Shown here piece by piece: positions 5,882-12,259 of a stretch of 15,950 nucleotides of DNA; the first letter of the stretch is position 1, and the number at the start of each line of letters is the position of its first letter. The stretch is from DATCJU01 sp036562635 (GTDB taxonomy: Bacteria; Actinomycetota; Actinomycetes; Mycobacteriales; Pseudonocardiaceae). Made by a program: the position numbers and the translations under genes. The notes beneath the pieces were generated by a model. The model was not told the DNA's origin. It worked only from the letters and a program-made list of their open reading frames with translations, and searched no databases. Where the stretch lies: NCBI GenBank assembly GCA_036562635.1, contig DATCJU010000037.1:1-15950 (forward strand). The letters are read 5' to 3'.

Positions 5882-7126
5882 TCAGCGCGGGAAGAAACGG
5901 TCGAGGAAGTCGTTGCGGAACCGGCCCGCCGGGTCAAGGCGGCGCAACAGGTCGTCGAACCGGTCCCAGCACGGGTAGGCGGCGCGGAGCACCTCCGGTG
6001 TCACGTGGAAGACCTTGCCCCAGTGCGGGCGGGCGCCGAGCGGGACCAGGTGTTCCTCCACGCGGTCGATCGCCCGTGCCACGGCCTCTGCGTCCGGCAG
6101 CCAGGTGAAGTGGACGGCGATGCTGTCCCGGTCGTGGCTGGGGCTGAGCCAGGCGGTGTCGGCCGCCACGGCGCGGATCTCGCAGACCTGCAGCACGGGC
6201 ACGACGTGCGCGCGGATCCGCAGCAGCGCCTCCAGGGCCTGGGCCGCGTGTGCGACGGGCAGCAGGTACTCGGACTGCAGCTCGTCGCCGGCACTGGGGG
6301 TGAACTCGGCCCGGAAGTGGGGCAACCGCTCGTCCCAGGGCCCGGGTTCCCCGAGCTGGGGCGTGCAGTTCCCGACCGGCAGGCCCTCGATGGGGTGACG
6401 GGGGCTGTCGGCGGGACGTGCACCGGTCCAGGCCAGGTCCGGCAGGGCGTCCCGGACACGTCGCTTCACCCACAGACGGCTGGTCTCGCCCCAGGTGGTG
6501 AAGACACTGACGCTGTAGGCGGCACCGAGGACGTTCCCCGCGTCCTCCAGGACCGGTTCCCAGGGGAGATCCTCGTGGACGTACTGCTCGACGTCGAAGG
6601 ACGGCACCAGGTCCAGGCCGAGATGGGTGACGATCCCGAGGGCGCCGAGCGAGACGACCATCCCGTCGAACTCCGGTGAACCACGACGGACGGTCCGCAC
6701 GGTCCCGTCCGCGGTGACCAGCTCGACAGCGTTGACCGCCGCGGCCAGGCTGCCGTTGGCGCGTCCCGACCCGTGGGTGGCGGTGGCACACGCCCCGACC
6801 AGGGAGATGTGCGGCAGGGAAGGCAGGTTGTGCAGGGCGAACCCCCGCTTCCGCAGCTGCACGCACAGGTCACCGAGCCGCCAGCCCGCGCCGACCCACG
6901 CCGTCATGCGCTCGGCGTCGATCTCCAGGGTGCGTGGGAGGCCGGCGGTGCTCACCAGGGCTCCGGAGGTGTCGGTGACCCGGTTGAACGAGTGACCGGT
7001 GCCCAGGGCGTGCACCCGGTCGTACCGTGTGACGATCTCCTGCACCTGTTCCACGGATTCGGGGCGGTGCACGCTCTCCGCGGTGAACGTGATGTTCCCG
7101 GCCCAGTTGGTCAGAGGTGCGGCCAC
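5882..7126 (-). CDS. aldO: Alditol oxidase (FAD-linked, AldO / D-arabinono-1,4-lactone oxidase family)
   Basis: 414 aa, near the 418 aa of Streptomyces coelicolor AldO, a soluble flavoprotein that oxidises xylitol or sorbitol at C1 with O2, giving the aldose and H2O2. The N-terminal FAD-binding (PCMH) domain carries GTGHSFN with His45 as the covalent flavin ligand, LPHISLVGACATATHGSG (about 105-122) and LGALGIVT. The C-terminal ALO domain has CEIRAVAAD (the AldO Glu/Arg pair), HFTWLPD and RPHWGKVF (the AldO Lys), and PHFRAEFTPSAGDELQSEYL. All AldO catalytic positions I know are kept. The GTG at 7126 is chosen over the upstream in-frame start at 7204 because GGGAGGA sits 5 nt before it and AldO proteins begin just there. 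It is monocistronic and convergent with the gene at 5487. Substrate could be another alditol. Confidence 0.9.
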   Translation of the reverse strand: MAAPLTNWAGNITFTAESVHRPESVEQVQEIVTRYDRVHALGTGHSFNRVTDTSGALVSTAGLPRTLEIDAERMTAWVGAGWRLGDLCVQLRKRGFALHNLPSLPHISLVGACATATHGSGRANGSLAAAVNAVELVTADGTVRTVRRGSPEFDGMVVSLGALGIVTHLGLDLVPSFDVEQYVHEDLPWEPVLEDAGNVLGAAYSVSVFTTWGETSRLWVKRRVRDALPDLAWTGARPADSPRHPIEGLPVGNCTPQLGEPGPWDERLPHFRAEFTPSAGDELQSEYLLPVAHAAQALEALLRIRAHVVPVLQVCEIRAVAADTAWLSPSHDRDSIAVHFTWLPDAEAVARAIDRVEEHLVPLGARPHWGKVFHVTPEVLRAAYPCWDRFDDLLRRLDPAGRFRNDFLDRFFPR

Positions 7127-7414
7127 GTCGTTCCTCCCGGGGCAGCAGGGACAGGCACGGCCGGGGTGACCGTGGGCCGAATGCTCTCCGACGCCTCCGC
7201 CCACCGCAAGGACCGCCCGGGTGACGACCGCCGGGTGGGTCGATCGCCGGCCCCGGCCGCAGCAGCGCGGGGCGTACCGCCACGCATCCCGGGACGGCCA
7301 CCGTCACGGACACCGCGGCGGTTCCGGTGTCCGCACCGGGAACCCCTGGGGCGGTGGTCGACGCCCACCGTCCACGTGACCGGTGGCATGACTGGGGTGA
7401 GGGGAATGGCACGA

Positions 7415-7999
7415 ATGGCACACAGATCCGGCGGGGCCGGTGACACCGCCTTTCGGGCCCGAACGGGGTTCCTGCTGCTGCGCTCGACGGCCCTGGCGGT
7501 CGTGATGGTGGTGGCGTACTACCTGGCGCCGCTGGACCACTCGTTGGACCTCAGGGTCACACCCTGGCTCCTGGCCGGGCTGCTCCTCCTCTGGACCGGG
7601 CTCGCCCGACAGATCCGGGCCATCAAGCAGTCGGAACACCCACGGCTACGGGCCATCCACACCGTCGCGGTCGGCCTGCCGCTGCTGTTGCTGCTCTACG
7701 CCTGGGCCTACTACCTGGTGTCGCTCGAACAACCCGGAAGCTTCACCGAGCCCCTGGACCGGAACGACGCGTTGTACTTCACCCTGATCGTGTTCACCAC
7801 GGTGGGGTTCGGGGACATCACACCGGTGACCACGGCCACCCGCGCCCTCACGATGACCCAGATGGTGGTGAACCTGCTCGTGCTCGGTGTGGTGGCACGA
7901 GCCCTGCTCAAGGCCGTCCGGGTGGGAACCGCCCACCACCCGCACCAGGTCGCCCGACGAGGGCCGGGCTCCCGCTCACCCGGGCCCCGGCCGAGCTGA
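7415..7999 (+). CDS. Potassium channel family protein (Ion_trans_2, TVGFGD filter)
   Basis: 194 aa. Hydrophobic segments lie at about residues 18-39, 49-66, 82-103 and 146-167, with a pore helix and selectivity filter at 118-136 (ALYFTLIVFTTVGFGDITP). TTVGFGD is the K+ filter signature. There is no RCK/TrkA regulatory domain; a short basic tail ends the protein. It should be a plasma-membrane K+-selective pore. The ATG at 7415 has GAGGGG 10 nt upstream; ATGs at 7406 and 7388 are in frame but poorly spaced. The open frame extends back into the antisense of aldO, which is not coding. The 288 nt upstream (7127-7414) hold no recognisable gene; divergent promoters for this gene and aldO are presumably there but I cannot place them. 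Confidence 0.88.
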   Translation: MAHRSGGAGDTAFRARTGFLLLRSTALAVVMVVAYYLAPLDHSLDLRVTPWLLAGLLLLWTGLARQIRAIKQSEHPRLRAIHTVAVGLPLLLLLYAWAYYLVSLEQPGSFTEPLDRNDALYFTLIVFTTVGFGDITPVTTATRALTMTQMVVNLLVLGVVARALLKAVRVGTAHHPHQVARRGPGSRSPGPRPS

Positions 8000-8019
8000 C
8001 GGGTCGGGACGTGGCGGGT

Positions 8020-8172
8020 GACGGTGGTGTCCACGTCCTCGACGACCGGGGCGGCGGACACGCTCATCACCGACGTGTCCAGGGGCGTCAGGAGCCGCCC
8101 CGCCGCCAGGGTCGGAAGGACCGTCCTCCCGGTCGGCGCCACCGTTCTCGGCGCGGTGTTCACCCAGGTCAT
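8020..8172 (-). pseudogene. N-terminal fragment of an MFS (DHA2-type) drug transporter
   Basis: Reading the minus strand from ATG at 8172, the peptide TVLPTLAAGRLLTPLDTSVM followed by SVSAAPVVEDVDTTVT matches the first transmembrane region of MFS exporters of the type LDTSVMNVSI..VVxDVxTTVTGIQ. After TTVT the similarity stops (RHVPTRQ) at about 8020, only some 20 bp from the end of the K+ channel gene. About 45 of roughly 500 expected codons remain. The frame stays open further into the channel gene as an antisense shadow. The remaining stretch up to lapA (8173-8405) shows no gene, only the hairpin at 8236-8259. Recognition is by motif memory over a short stretch. Confidence 0.5.
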
Positions 8173-8235
8173 GGGGCGACCGGCTGCTGCCGCGTGTTCG
8201 GGCAGGGTCGGCGACACCGGTTCACCGGGGTGTGT

Positions 8236-8259
8236 GTTTCCCGCTTCGGAAGCGGAAAC
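8236..8259. repeat. Inverted repeat (bulged hairpin) upstream of lapA-like gene
   Basis: GTTTCC-(C)-GCTTC (8236-8247) pairs with GAAGC-GGAAAC (8249-8259) as 6 plus 5 bp with one bulged C. It lies about 150 bp before the LapA-like start. No U-tract follows. It could be a protein-binding dyad or an old terminator; GTTT and GGAAAC spaced by 14 nt also loosely recall a SigB-type promoter. Confidence 0.4.
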
Positions 8260-8405
8260 CCCGTTCCAGGGACCTTCGGCCCTGTCCGGTCCGGTTCCGG
8301 AAGGACGAGCCTTGGGGTGACCGACCGGTGGGCATCCCCTGGAGCTGCCTCCGATCACTCACCGGGGCGACACACCGATCGGACCTCTCCCGCGAGGAGG
8401 CGGAC

Positions 8406-8636
8406 ATGACCGATCACTCGATGGCTTCGGGACGGGTCGGACGTACCCGGGTCCCCGGCAAGGCGATCACGGCTCTGGTGCTGTTCGCCGTCGCACTGGT
8501 CTTCATCCTGCAGAACCGCCAGATGGTCGAGATCGTGTTCTTCGTCCCCAAGGTCGTCACACCGCTGTGGGCGGCACTGGGCGGCGTGTTCGTGCTGGGG
8601 CTGGCGACCGGCTACCTGGTCGCCCGGCGACGTTGA
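8406..8636 (+). CDS. LapA-family (DUF1049) small membrane protein
   Basis: 76 aa with two transmembrane helices, about residues 20-37 (AITALVLFAVALVFILQNRQ) and 49-71 (VTPLWAALGGVFVLGLATGY), then a basic end (LVARRR). The FILQNRQMVEIVFF join between helices is typical of LapA-domain proteins: FxxQNxxxVxxxFF. In proteobacteria LapA works with LapB in envelope assembly; in Gram-positive relatives the role is unknown. The C-terminal coiled coil of longer members is absent. Start is well set by GAGGAGG ending 6 nt before the ATG. A 12-bp palindrome CCGCCCGGGCGG follows the stop (8638-8649) and may act as a terminator between this gene and the remnant on the opposite strand. Confidence 0.82.
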   Translation: MTDHSMASGRVGRTRVPGKAITALVLFAVALVFILQNRQMVEIVFFVPKVVTPLWAALGGVFVLGLATGYLVARRR

Positions 8637-8678
8637 CCCGCCCGGGCGGACGGTCGGGGAACGCCCGGTCGGGCTCGG

Positions 8679-8852
8679 TCACGGCTGCACCGCCTGTTCC
8701 CGGAGCAGGGTGTCGGCCCACCGTGCCCGCGGGTCGATGTCGACGGGCACCACCTGGCCAGCAGGGTCGGCGGGAACCGCGAGGATCGGCCCCAACAGGC
8801 CGAGCGCCCGACCCCAGGACACCAGCGAGACGAACGCCACGACGACCGACAC
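8679..8852 (-). pseudogene. C-terminal fragment of an AI-2E family transporter
   Basis: A 57-codon minus-strand frame from GTG at 8852 to TGA at 8679 reads VVVAFVSLVSWGRALGLLGP, then ILAVPADPAGQVVPVDIDPR and ARWADTLLREQ. This matches the last transmembrane hairpin and tail of actinobacterial AI-2E (PerM-like) permeases, which end in WGxxLGxxGAxLAVPLT...LVDxDPRARWL. Third positions are about 90% G/C, as in real genes. The first 300 or so residues are missing; upstream on the same strand lies intact sdaA in another frame. The fragment has no ribosome binding site. I consider it a decayed gene end rather than a working small protein. Confidence 0.6.
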
Positions 8853-8883
8853 CCCACGGCGGCCCCGGTGTGGCGGGACCGGA

Positions 8884-10254
8884 TCAGCACTCGATGACGT
8901 TGACGGCCAGACCGCCGCGTGCGGTCTCCTTGTACTTGACCTTCATATCGGCACCGGTCTCCCGCATGGTCTTGATGACCTTGTCCAACGACACGTAGTG
9001 GTGCCCGTCGCCGCGCAGCGCCATCCGAGCCGCGGTGATCGCCTTGATCGAGGCCACCGCGTTGCGCTCGATGCACGGGATCTGCACCAGGCCACCCACC
9101 GGGTCGCAGGTCAGCCCCAGGTTGTGCTCCATGGCGATCTCGGCGGCGTTCTCCACCTGTTCCGGGGTGCCGCCCAGCACCTCGCACAGCCCGGCGGCGG
9201 CCATGGAGCAGGCCGAGCCGACCTCGCCCTGGCACCCCACCTCGGCGCCGGAGATGGAGGCGTTCTCCTTGAACAGCACCCCGATGGCCCCGGCGGTGAG
9301 CAGGAAACGCACCACGCCCTCGTCGTCGGCCCCCGGCACGAACCGCCGGTAGTAGTGCAGCACCGCGGGCACGATCCCGGCGGCGCCGTTGGTGGGGGCG
9401 GTGACCACACGCCCACCGGCCGCGTTCTCCTCGTTGACCGCGAGGGCGAACAGGGTGACCCAGTCCATCACCCGTAGCGGGTCGGTGGCGTAGTGCTCAC
9501 TGGTCAGGGTGCGGTGCAGTTCGGCGGCCCGCCGCCTGACCTTCAGCCCACCGGGCAGCACACCCTCCCGCTCGCAACCACGCCGCACACAGTCCTGCAT
9601 CACGTCCCAGATGCGCAACAGCCCGGAGCGGACCTCCTTCTCGCTGCGCCAGGACAGCTCGTTGGCCAGCATGATGTCGCTGATGGGCCGTCCGGTGACC
9701 CGGGTGTGGGCGAGCAGCTCGGCCGCGGTACCGAACGGGTAGGCGACCCGGGTGTCGTCCTCCTTGATCCGGTCCGTGCCGGTGGCGGTCTCGTCGACCA
9801 CGAAGCCGCCGCCGACCGAGTAGTAGGTGCGGGCGGCAACCTCCGCACCGTGGGCGTCGCGGGCGACGAACCGCATGCCGTTGGGGTGGAACGGCAGCGA
9901 CCTGCGTCGGTGCAGCACCAGGTCCCGGTCCGGGTCGAAGTCGATCTCGTGCCGTCCCAGCAGAGCGACGCGCCGGGTACGCCGCACGGTCTCGACCCGC
10001 TCCTCCACGCTGTCGGTGTCGACCGTTTCCGGGTCCTCCCCCTGCAGGCCCAGCAGCACCGCCCGATCGCTGCCGTGACCGTGCCCGGTGGCCCCCAGGG
10101 ACCCGAACAGCTCGGCGTGGACCGAAGCCACCTCGGTCAGGCGTCCGGCCCGGTCGATCCCGGTGACGAACAGGGCGGCGGCTCTCATCGGGCCGACGGT
10201 GTGCGAGCTCGACGGGCCGATGCCGATCTTGAACAGGTCGAAGACGCTGATCAC
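8884..10254 (-). CDS. sdaA: L-serine ammonia-lyase, iron-sulfur dependent (single chain)
   Basis: 456 aa, the normal length of one-chain SdaA, which converts L-serine to pyruvate and ammonia using a [4Fe-4S] cluster. The N-terminal beta domain starts ISVFDLFKIGIGPSSSHTVG (SSSHT binding loop, residues 15-19). The catalytic alpha domain has TAPTNGAAGIVPAVLHYY and cluster cysteines at 341 (GCQGEVG), 383 (CDPVGG) and 394 (PCIERN); their spacing of 42 and 11 equals that in the Legionella enzyme. The protein ends in -VIEC; a terminal Cys inserting into the active site ('tail in mouth') is known for this class. The GTG at 10254 has GAGGAG 5 nt upstream and puts the family N-terminus at residue 2. 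A tandem glycine riboswitch precedes it in the same orientation. Usually sdaA follows gcvT-gcvH-glyA; here it stands alone. Confidence 0.96.
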   Translation of the reverse strand: MISVFDLFKIGIGPSSSHTVGPMRAAALFVTGIDRAGRLTEVASVHAELFGSLGATGHGHGSDRAVLLGLQGEDPETVDTDSVEERVETVRRTRRVALLGRHEIDFDPDRDLVLHRRRSLPFHPNGMRFVARDAHGAEVAARTYYSVGGGFVVDETATGTDRIKEDDTRVAYPFGTAAELLAHTRVTGRPISDIMLANELSWRSEKEVRSGLLRIWDVMQDCVRRGCEREGVLPGGLKVRRRAAELHRTLTSEHYATDPLRVMDWVTLFALAVNEENAAGGRVVTAPTNGAAGIVPAVLHYYRRFVPGADDEGVVRFLLTAGAIGVLFKENASISGAEVGCQGEVGSACSMAAAGLCEVLGGTPEQVENAAEIAMEHNLGLTCDPVGGLVQIPCIERNAVASIKAITAARMALRGDGHHYVSLDKVIKTMRETGADMKVKYKETARGGLAVNVIEC

Positions 10255-10320
10255 GGTCACTCCTCGGTGCGTCACTGCAGCCAGGTGTGCAGCGGGGCCA
10301 GCCGGTCGCGGCCGAGCCCC

Positions 10321-10515
10321 GGTCTCCCCGCTCTGTCGGATGACCTGTGAGCTTCGCCGCACGACCGCGCGGCTTGCACCTCGGGTGAGGCGACCGGCGT
10401 CGGTCGCCTGCTTTCCAGAGTCGCCTCGCCCGGGCGGTAGGGGTGCCTGAGAGTTTCCGGGGAGTGGTTGCTCCTTCGGCGCCCCGCCACGTCGTCGGGG
10501 TCTCTCCCGTCCGAG
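10321..10515 (-). promoter_or_regulatory. Tandem glycine riboswitch in the sdaA leader
   Basis: Read on the minus strand. Aptamer 1 (about 10515-10410) has GGACGGGAGAGACC (10512-10499), GCCGAAGGAGCAA (10480-10468), AAACTCTCAGGCA (10456-10444) and the closing GACTCTGGAAAGC (10422-10410). Aptamer 2 (about 10409-10321) has CCGAGGTGCAAGCC (10384-10371), GCGAAGCTCACAGGTCA (10357-10341) and GACAGAGCGGGGAGACC (10337-10321). These are the conserved cores and the linker of the gcvT-type glycine riboswitch in its two-aptamer form. In aptamer 2 the core reads CTCACAGGTC rather than CTCTCAGGCA, a departure from consensus. The expression platform would lie in 10320-10255, just before the GAGGAG of sdaA. 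In actinobacteria such switches normally turn genes on with glycine, which fits removal of serine made from excess glycine. Confidence 0.92.
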
Positions 10516-10552
10516 CTCCAGCGGCGTGATGTTCTGTTGTGTCCGGTTCCTC

Positions 10553-10582
10553 AGCTTATGCAGCCCCGGCGTGTGACGTCAT
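10553..10582 (-). promoter_or_regulatory. Candidate promoter for the riboswitch-sdaA transcript
   Basis: On the minus strand a -10 hexamer TAAGCT (10558-10553) has an imperfect -35 ATGACG (10582-10577) at an 18-nt spacing. Initiation would be near 10546, about 30 nt before aptamer 1. The 8-bp palindrome TGACGTCA overlaps the -35. Housekeeping-type consensus, moderate match. Confidence 0.4.
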
Positions 10583-10612
10583 CTCGGCCCTCGGCGGGGC
10601 GATCCCCGACGG

Positions 10613-10666
10613 GTCCCGGTGCCGACCCGGCCCCGCCCCGGTCCGACACGCCCCACCCACCGGGAC
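10613..10666 (-). terminator. Possible terminator after the glycine-rich small protein
   Basis: GTCCCGGTG (10613-10621) and CACCGGGAC (10658-10666) are a perfect 9-bp inverted repeat around a very GC-rich 36-nt loop. It begins 12 nt past the stop of the gene at 10678 on the minus strand and would separate it from sdaA. No U-tract. Confidence 0.35.
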
Positions 10667-10677
10667 GGGCCCCGGGC

Positions 10678-10899
10678 TCACTCCCCGCCGCAGCCCCCGC
10701 CGCCGGAGTCACCCCCGGAACTGCCGCCGTCGCCGCCGTCGAAGGAACCGCCGAGGTCACCACCCCACTGGCCACCGGCGCCGCCGCGCCTGATGACACC
10801 GAGCTGCGACATGCGCTCGAACCATCTCCGTACCACCACGGCCGCCATCAGGAACACCGTGACCAACCCCAGTGCCAGGACAAGCCCCCACGTTTCCAC
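10678..10899 (-). CDS. Small membrane protein with Gly/Asp/Ser-rich C-terminus
   Basis: 73 aa. After a GTG start (GGGGAG 10 nt upstream) comes one transmembrane helix at about residues 4-23 (WGLVLALGLVTVFLMAAVVV), a short basic stretch (RRWFERMSQLGVIRR), and a low-complexity tail rich in Gly with Asp, Ser and one Cys (GGDGGSSGGDSGGGGCGGE). Gly-rich tails of this kind end TPM/DUF2207-type membrane proteins, but here no such domain is present, and I assign no function. A longer version from a GTG at 10941 would begin inside the palindrome 10931-10959 and is less likely. Third positions are G/C-rich. It could be co-directional with sdaA but the riboswitch promoter and a hairpin lie between. Confidence 0.6.
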   Translation of the reverse strand: METWGLVLALGLVTVFLMAAVVVRRWFERMSQLGVIRRGGAGGQWGGDLGGSFDGGDGGSSGGDSGGGGCGGE

Positions 10900-10930
10900 C
10901 CGATCACCGCTCCCCGACTCGACACCGTTG

Positions 10931-10959
10931 CGCTGGACCACCGTGACGGTGGTCCAGCG
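10931..10959. repeat. Near-perfect 29-bp palindrome
   Basis: CGCTGGACCACCGT (10931-10944), one central G, then ACGGTGGTCCAGCG (10946-10959): 14-bp arms with no mismatch. It lies between divergent genes, 32 bp from the minus-strand start at 10899 and about 110 bp from the plus-strand start at 11069. This position suits an operator or a 5'-leader hairpin better than a terminator, since neither flanking gene ends there. Confidence 0.85.
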
Positions 10960-11056
10960 GTGGGATGACCGTGGGGCACGTCCGGTTCCGTCCCGCAGGC
11001 CCGGCGAGGCCGGATCCGCGCTGCTCGAGGCGGCGGTGAACCGCTCCGGGATGGAC

Positions 11057-11062
11057 TAGCGT
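11057..11062 (+). promoter_or_regulatory. Candidate -10 box for a leaderless transcript
   Basis: TAGCGT (TANNNT) ends 6 nt before the ATG at 11069. Transcription would start at the A of the start codon, the arrangement of leaderless actinobacterial mRNAs, and the ATG has only a weak ribosome binding site (GGCAGG, 1-2 nt away). No clear -35 is visible. Confidence 0.45.
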
Positions 11063-11068
11063 GGCAGG

Positions 11069-12151
11069 ATGCACCGACGTTCACCGAGGCTGCTCCGCCT
11101 TGGTCTGGTGCGCAACGCGCAGGCCGAACCCCACCTGATCGCGTTCGTGGTGGCTGGGGTCAGCACGGTGCTGGTCACCCGTGCGTTCCTGGCGCTCACC
11201 GGTTATCCCCGGATCGGCGGGCGCAGCCTGCACATCGCGCACGTCCTGCCGGGCGGGCTGTTGATGCTGGTCGCCCTGTTCCTGCTGCTGTCGTACGTCG
11301 GCCCGGCGATCCGGACGACGGCCGCCGTGCTCGGCGGGATCGGTTTCGGGCTGTTCATCGACGAGGTCGGCAAGTTCGTCACCAGCGACAACGACTACTT
11401 CTACGCCCCGGCGGCCGCGATCATGTACGTGGTGTTCGCCGCGGTGGTGCTCGCGGCGCACGCCCTGCACCGCCGACATCCGCTCGATCCGCGCGAACAC
11501 CTGGCCAACGCCGTGGACCAGGCGGTGGAGGGCGTGGCCGGCGGGCTGTCCGACCACCGCCGACGCACCGCCCGGGAACAGCTCGGGGTCGCGCACGGCG
11601 AACCGGCGGCCCCGGCCGCCTCCGCCCTGCTCGCCGCGTGTCCCGCGGACGAGGTGGCACTGCCCCCACTGCTGGAGCACGCCCGGCGCACCCTGCGCCG
11701 CGGCTTCGACCGCCTGGCCGGCACGACGTGGGTCCGCCGGACGGTCGTCGTGGTACTGGTGCTGCACCTGCTGGCCGCGGTGGGGATCACCGCGGCGGCG
11801 AAGTTCGGCGACCAGGAGCAGGAGGGCTGGCTGCCGTTCGTCGGGGTGCTGTGCGGCACCGTGGTGTCCGCGGTGTTCGTCGGCCTCGGGATGCGGCAGC
11901 TGCGCCGGGACCGGCGGGAGGCCCTGCGGGCCTTCCAGTTCTCGGTGCTGGTGTCCCTCCTGCTGACCCGGGTGTTCCAGTTCGCCGAGGCCCGGTTCAC
12001 CGCGGTGGGGAGCCTGCTGTTCGACCTGCTGCTGCTCGGGGTGCTCGGCGCCGAGGCCGAGCGGTTGCGGCGCGAGCAGGAGCGCACCGAGCCGCACCCC
12101 GCCGAGCTGGCCCGGGCCGCTGGTTCGAGCCGGGTCGCGGGCGACGGATAG
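11069..12151 (+). CDS. Uncharacterised polytopic membrane protein
   Basis: 360 aa. I do not recognise a named family. Likely transmembrane helices lie at about residues 22-43, 60-79, 82-99, 113-132, 223-245, 255-275, 288-304 and 312-328. A striking loop, GIGFGLFIDEVGKFVTSDND followed by YFYAPAAAIMY (residues 90-120), carries acidic and aromatic residues next to a helix and looks like a conserved functional site; a His motif (SLHIAHVLPGG, 53-63) precedes it. Between helices 4 and 5 is a roughly 85-residue polar, Ala/Arg/His-rich cytosolic segment (133-220). The two halves of four helices each may reflect duplication, but I cannot align them by eye. The ATG at 11069 directly follows a -10-like box, suggesting leaderless translation. 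It ends before two strong hairpins. Confidence 0.8.
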   Translation: MHRRSPRLLRLGLVRNAQAEPHLIAFVVAGVSTVLVTRAFLALTGYPRIGGRSLHIAHVLPGGLLMLVALFLLLSYVGPAIRTTAAVLGGIGFGLFIDEVGKFVTSDNDYFYAPAAAIMYVVFAAVVLAAHALHRRHPLDPREHLANAVDQAVEGVAGGLSDHRRRTAREQLGVAHGEPAAPAASALLAACPADEVALPPLLEHARRTLRRGFDRLAGTTWVRRTVVVVLVLHLLAAVGITAAAKFGDQEQEGWLPFVGVLCGTVVSAVFVGLGMRQLRRDRREALRAFQFSVLVSLLLTRVFQFAEARFTAVGSLLFDLLLLGVLGAEAERLRREQERTEPHPAELARAAGSSRVAGDG

Positions 12152-12169
12152 CACCACCGGGCCGGCACC

Positions 12170-12214
12170 GACGCACCGGAACCGGCTCACCGGTCCCGGT
12201 TGGCTCGGTGCGTC
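12170..12214 (+). terminator. Nested hairpin after the membrane protein gene
   Basis: GACGCACCG (12170-12178) pairs with CGGTGCGTC (12206-12214), and inside it AACCGG (12180-12185) pairs with CCGGTT (12196-12201). It begins 18 nt past the stop at 12151, so it is a likely terminator of that gene. Confidence 0.55.
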
Positions 12215-12220
12215 CCGACG

Positions 12221-12253
12221 GCTGGGGGTGGGTGGTGACCACCCACCCCCGGC
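12221..12253. terminator. Long perfect hairpin between convergent genes (bidirectional terminator)
   Basis: GGGGGTGGGTGGT (12224-12236), one G, then ACCACCCACCCCC (12238-12250): 13 matched pairs, extended by T-G and two further pairs to 12221-12253. It ends 6 bp before the stop of the acyl-CoA dehydrogenase gene on the other strand and follows the plus-strand gene, as expected for a shared terminator. No U-tract on either side. Confidence 0.7.
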
Positions 12254-12259
12254 CCGGTG

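Noticed and set aside
6773..7414. N-terminal extension of the K+ channel frame
   Set aside because: The first part is antisense to aldO and the rest has no domain; a good start with a ribosome binding site exists at 7415.
7127..7414. Open frames on both strands between aldO and the K+ channel gene
   Set aside because: Arg/Gly/Pro-rich shadow-like translations with no domain; treated as a divergent promoter region.
8884..10362. Longer sdaA version starting at 10362
   Set aside because: The added 36 codons lie in the glycine riboswitch aptamer 2 and leader; the GTG at 10254 has the ribosome binding site and family N-terminus.
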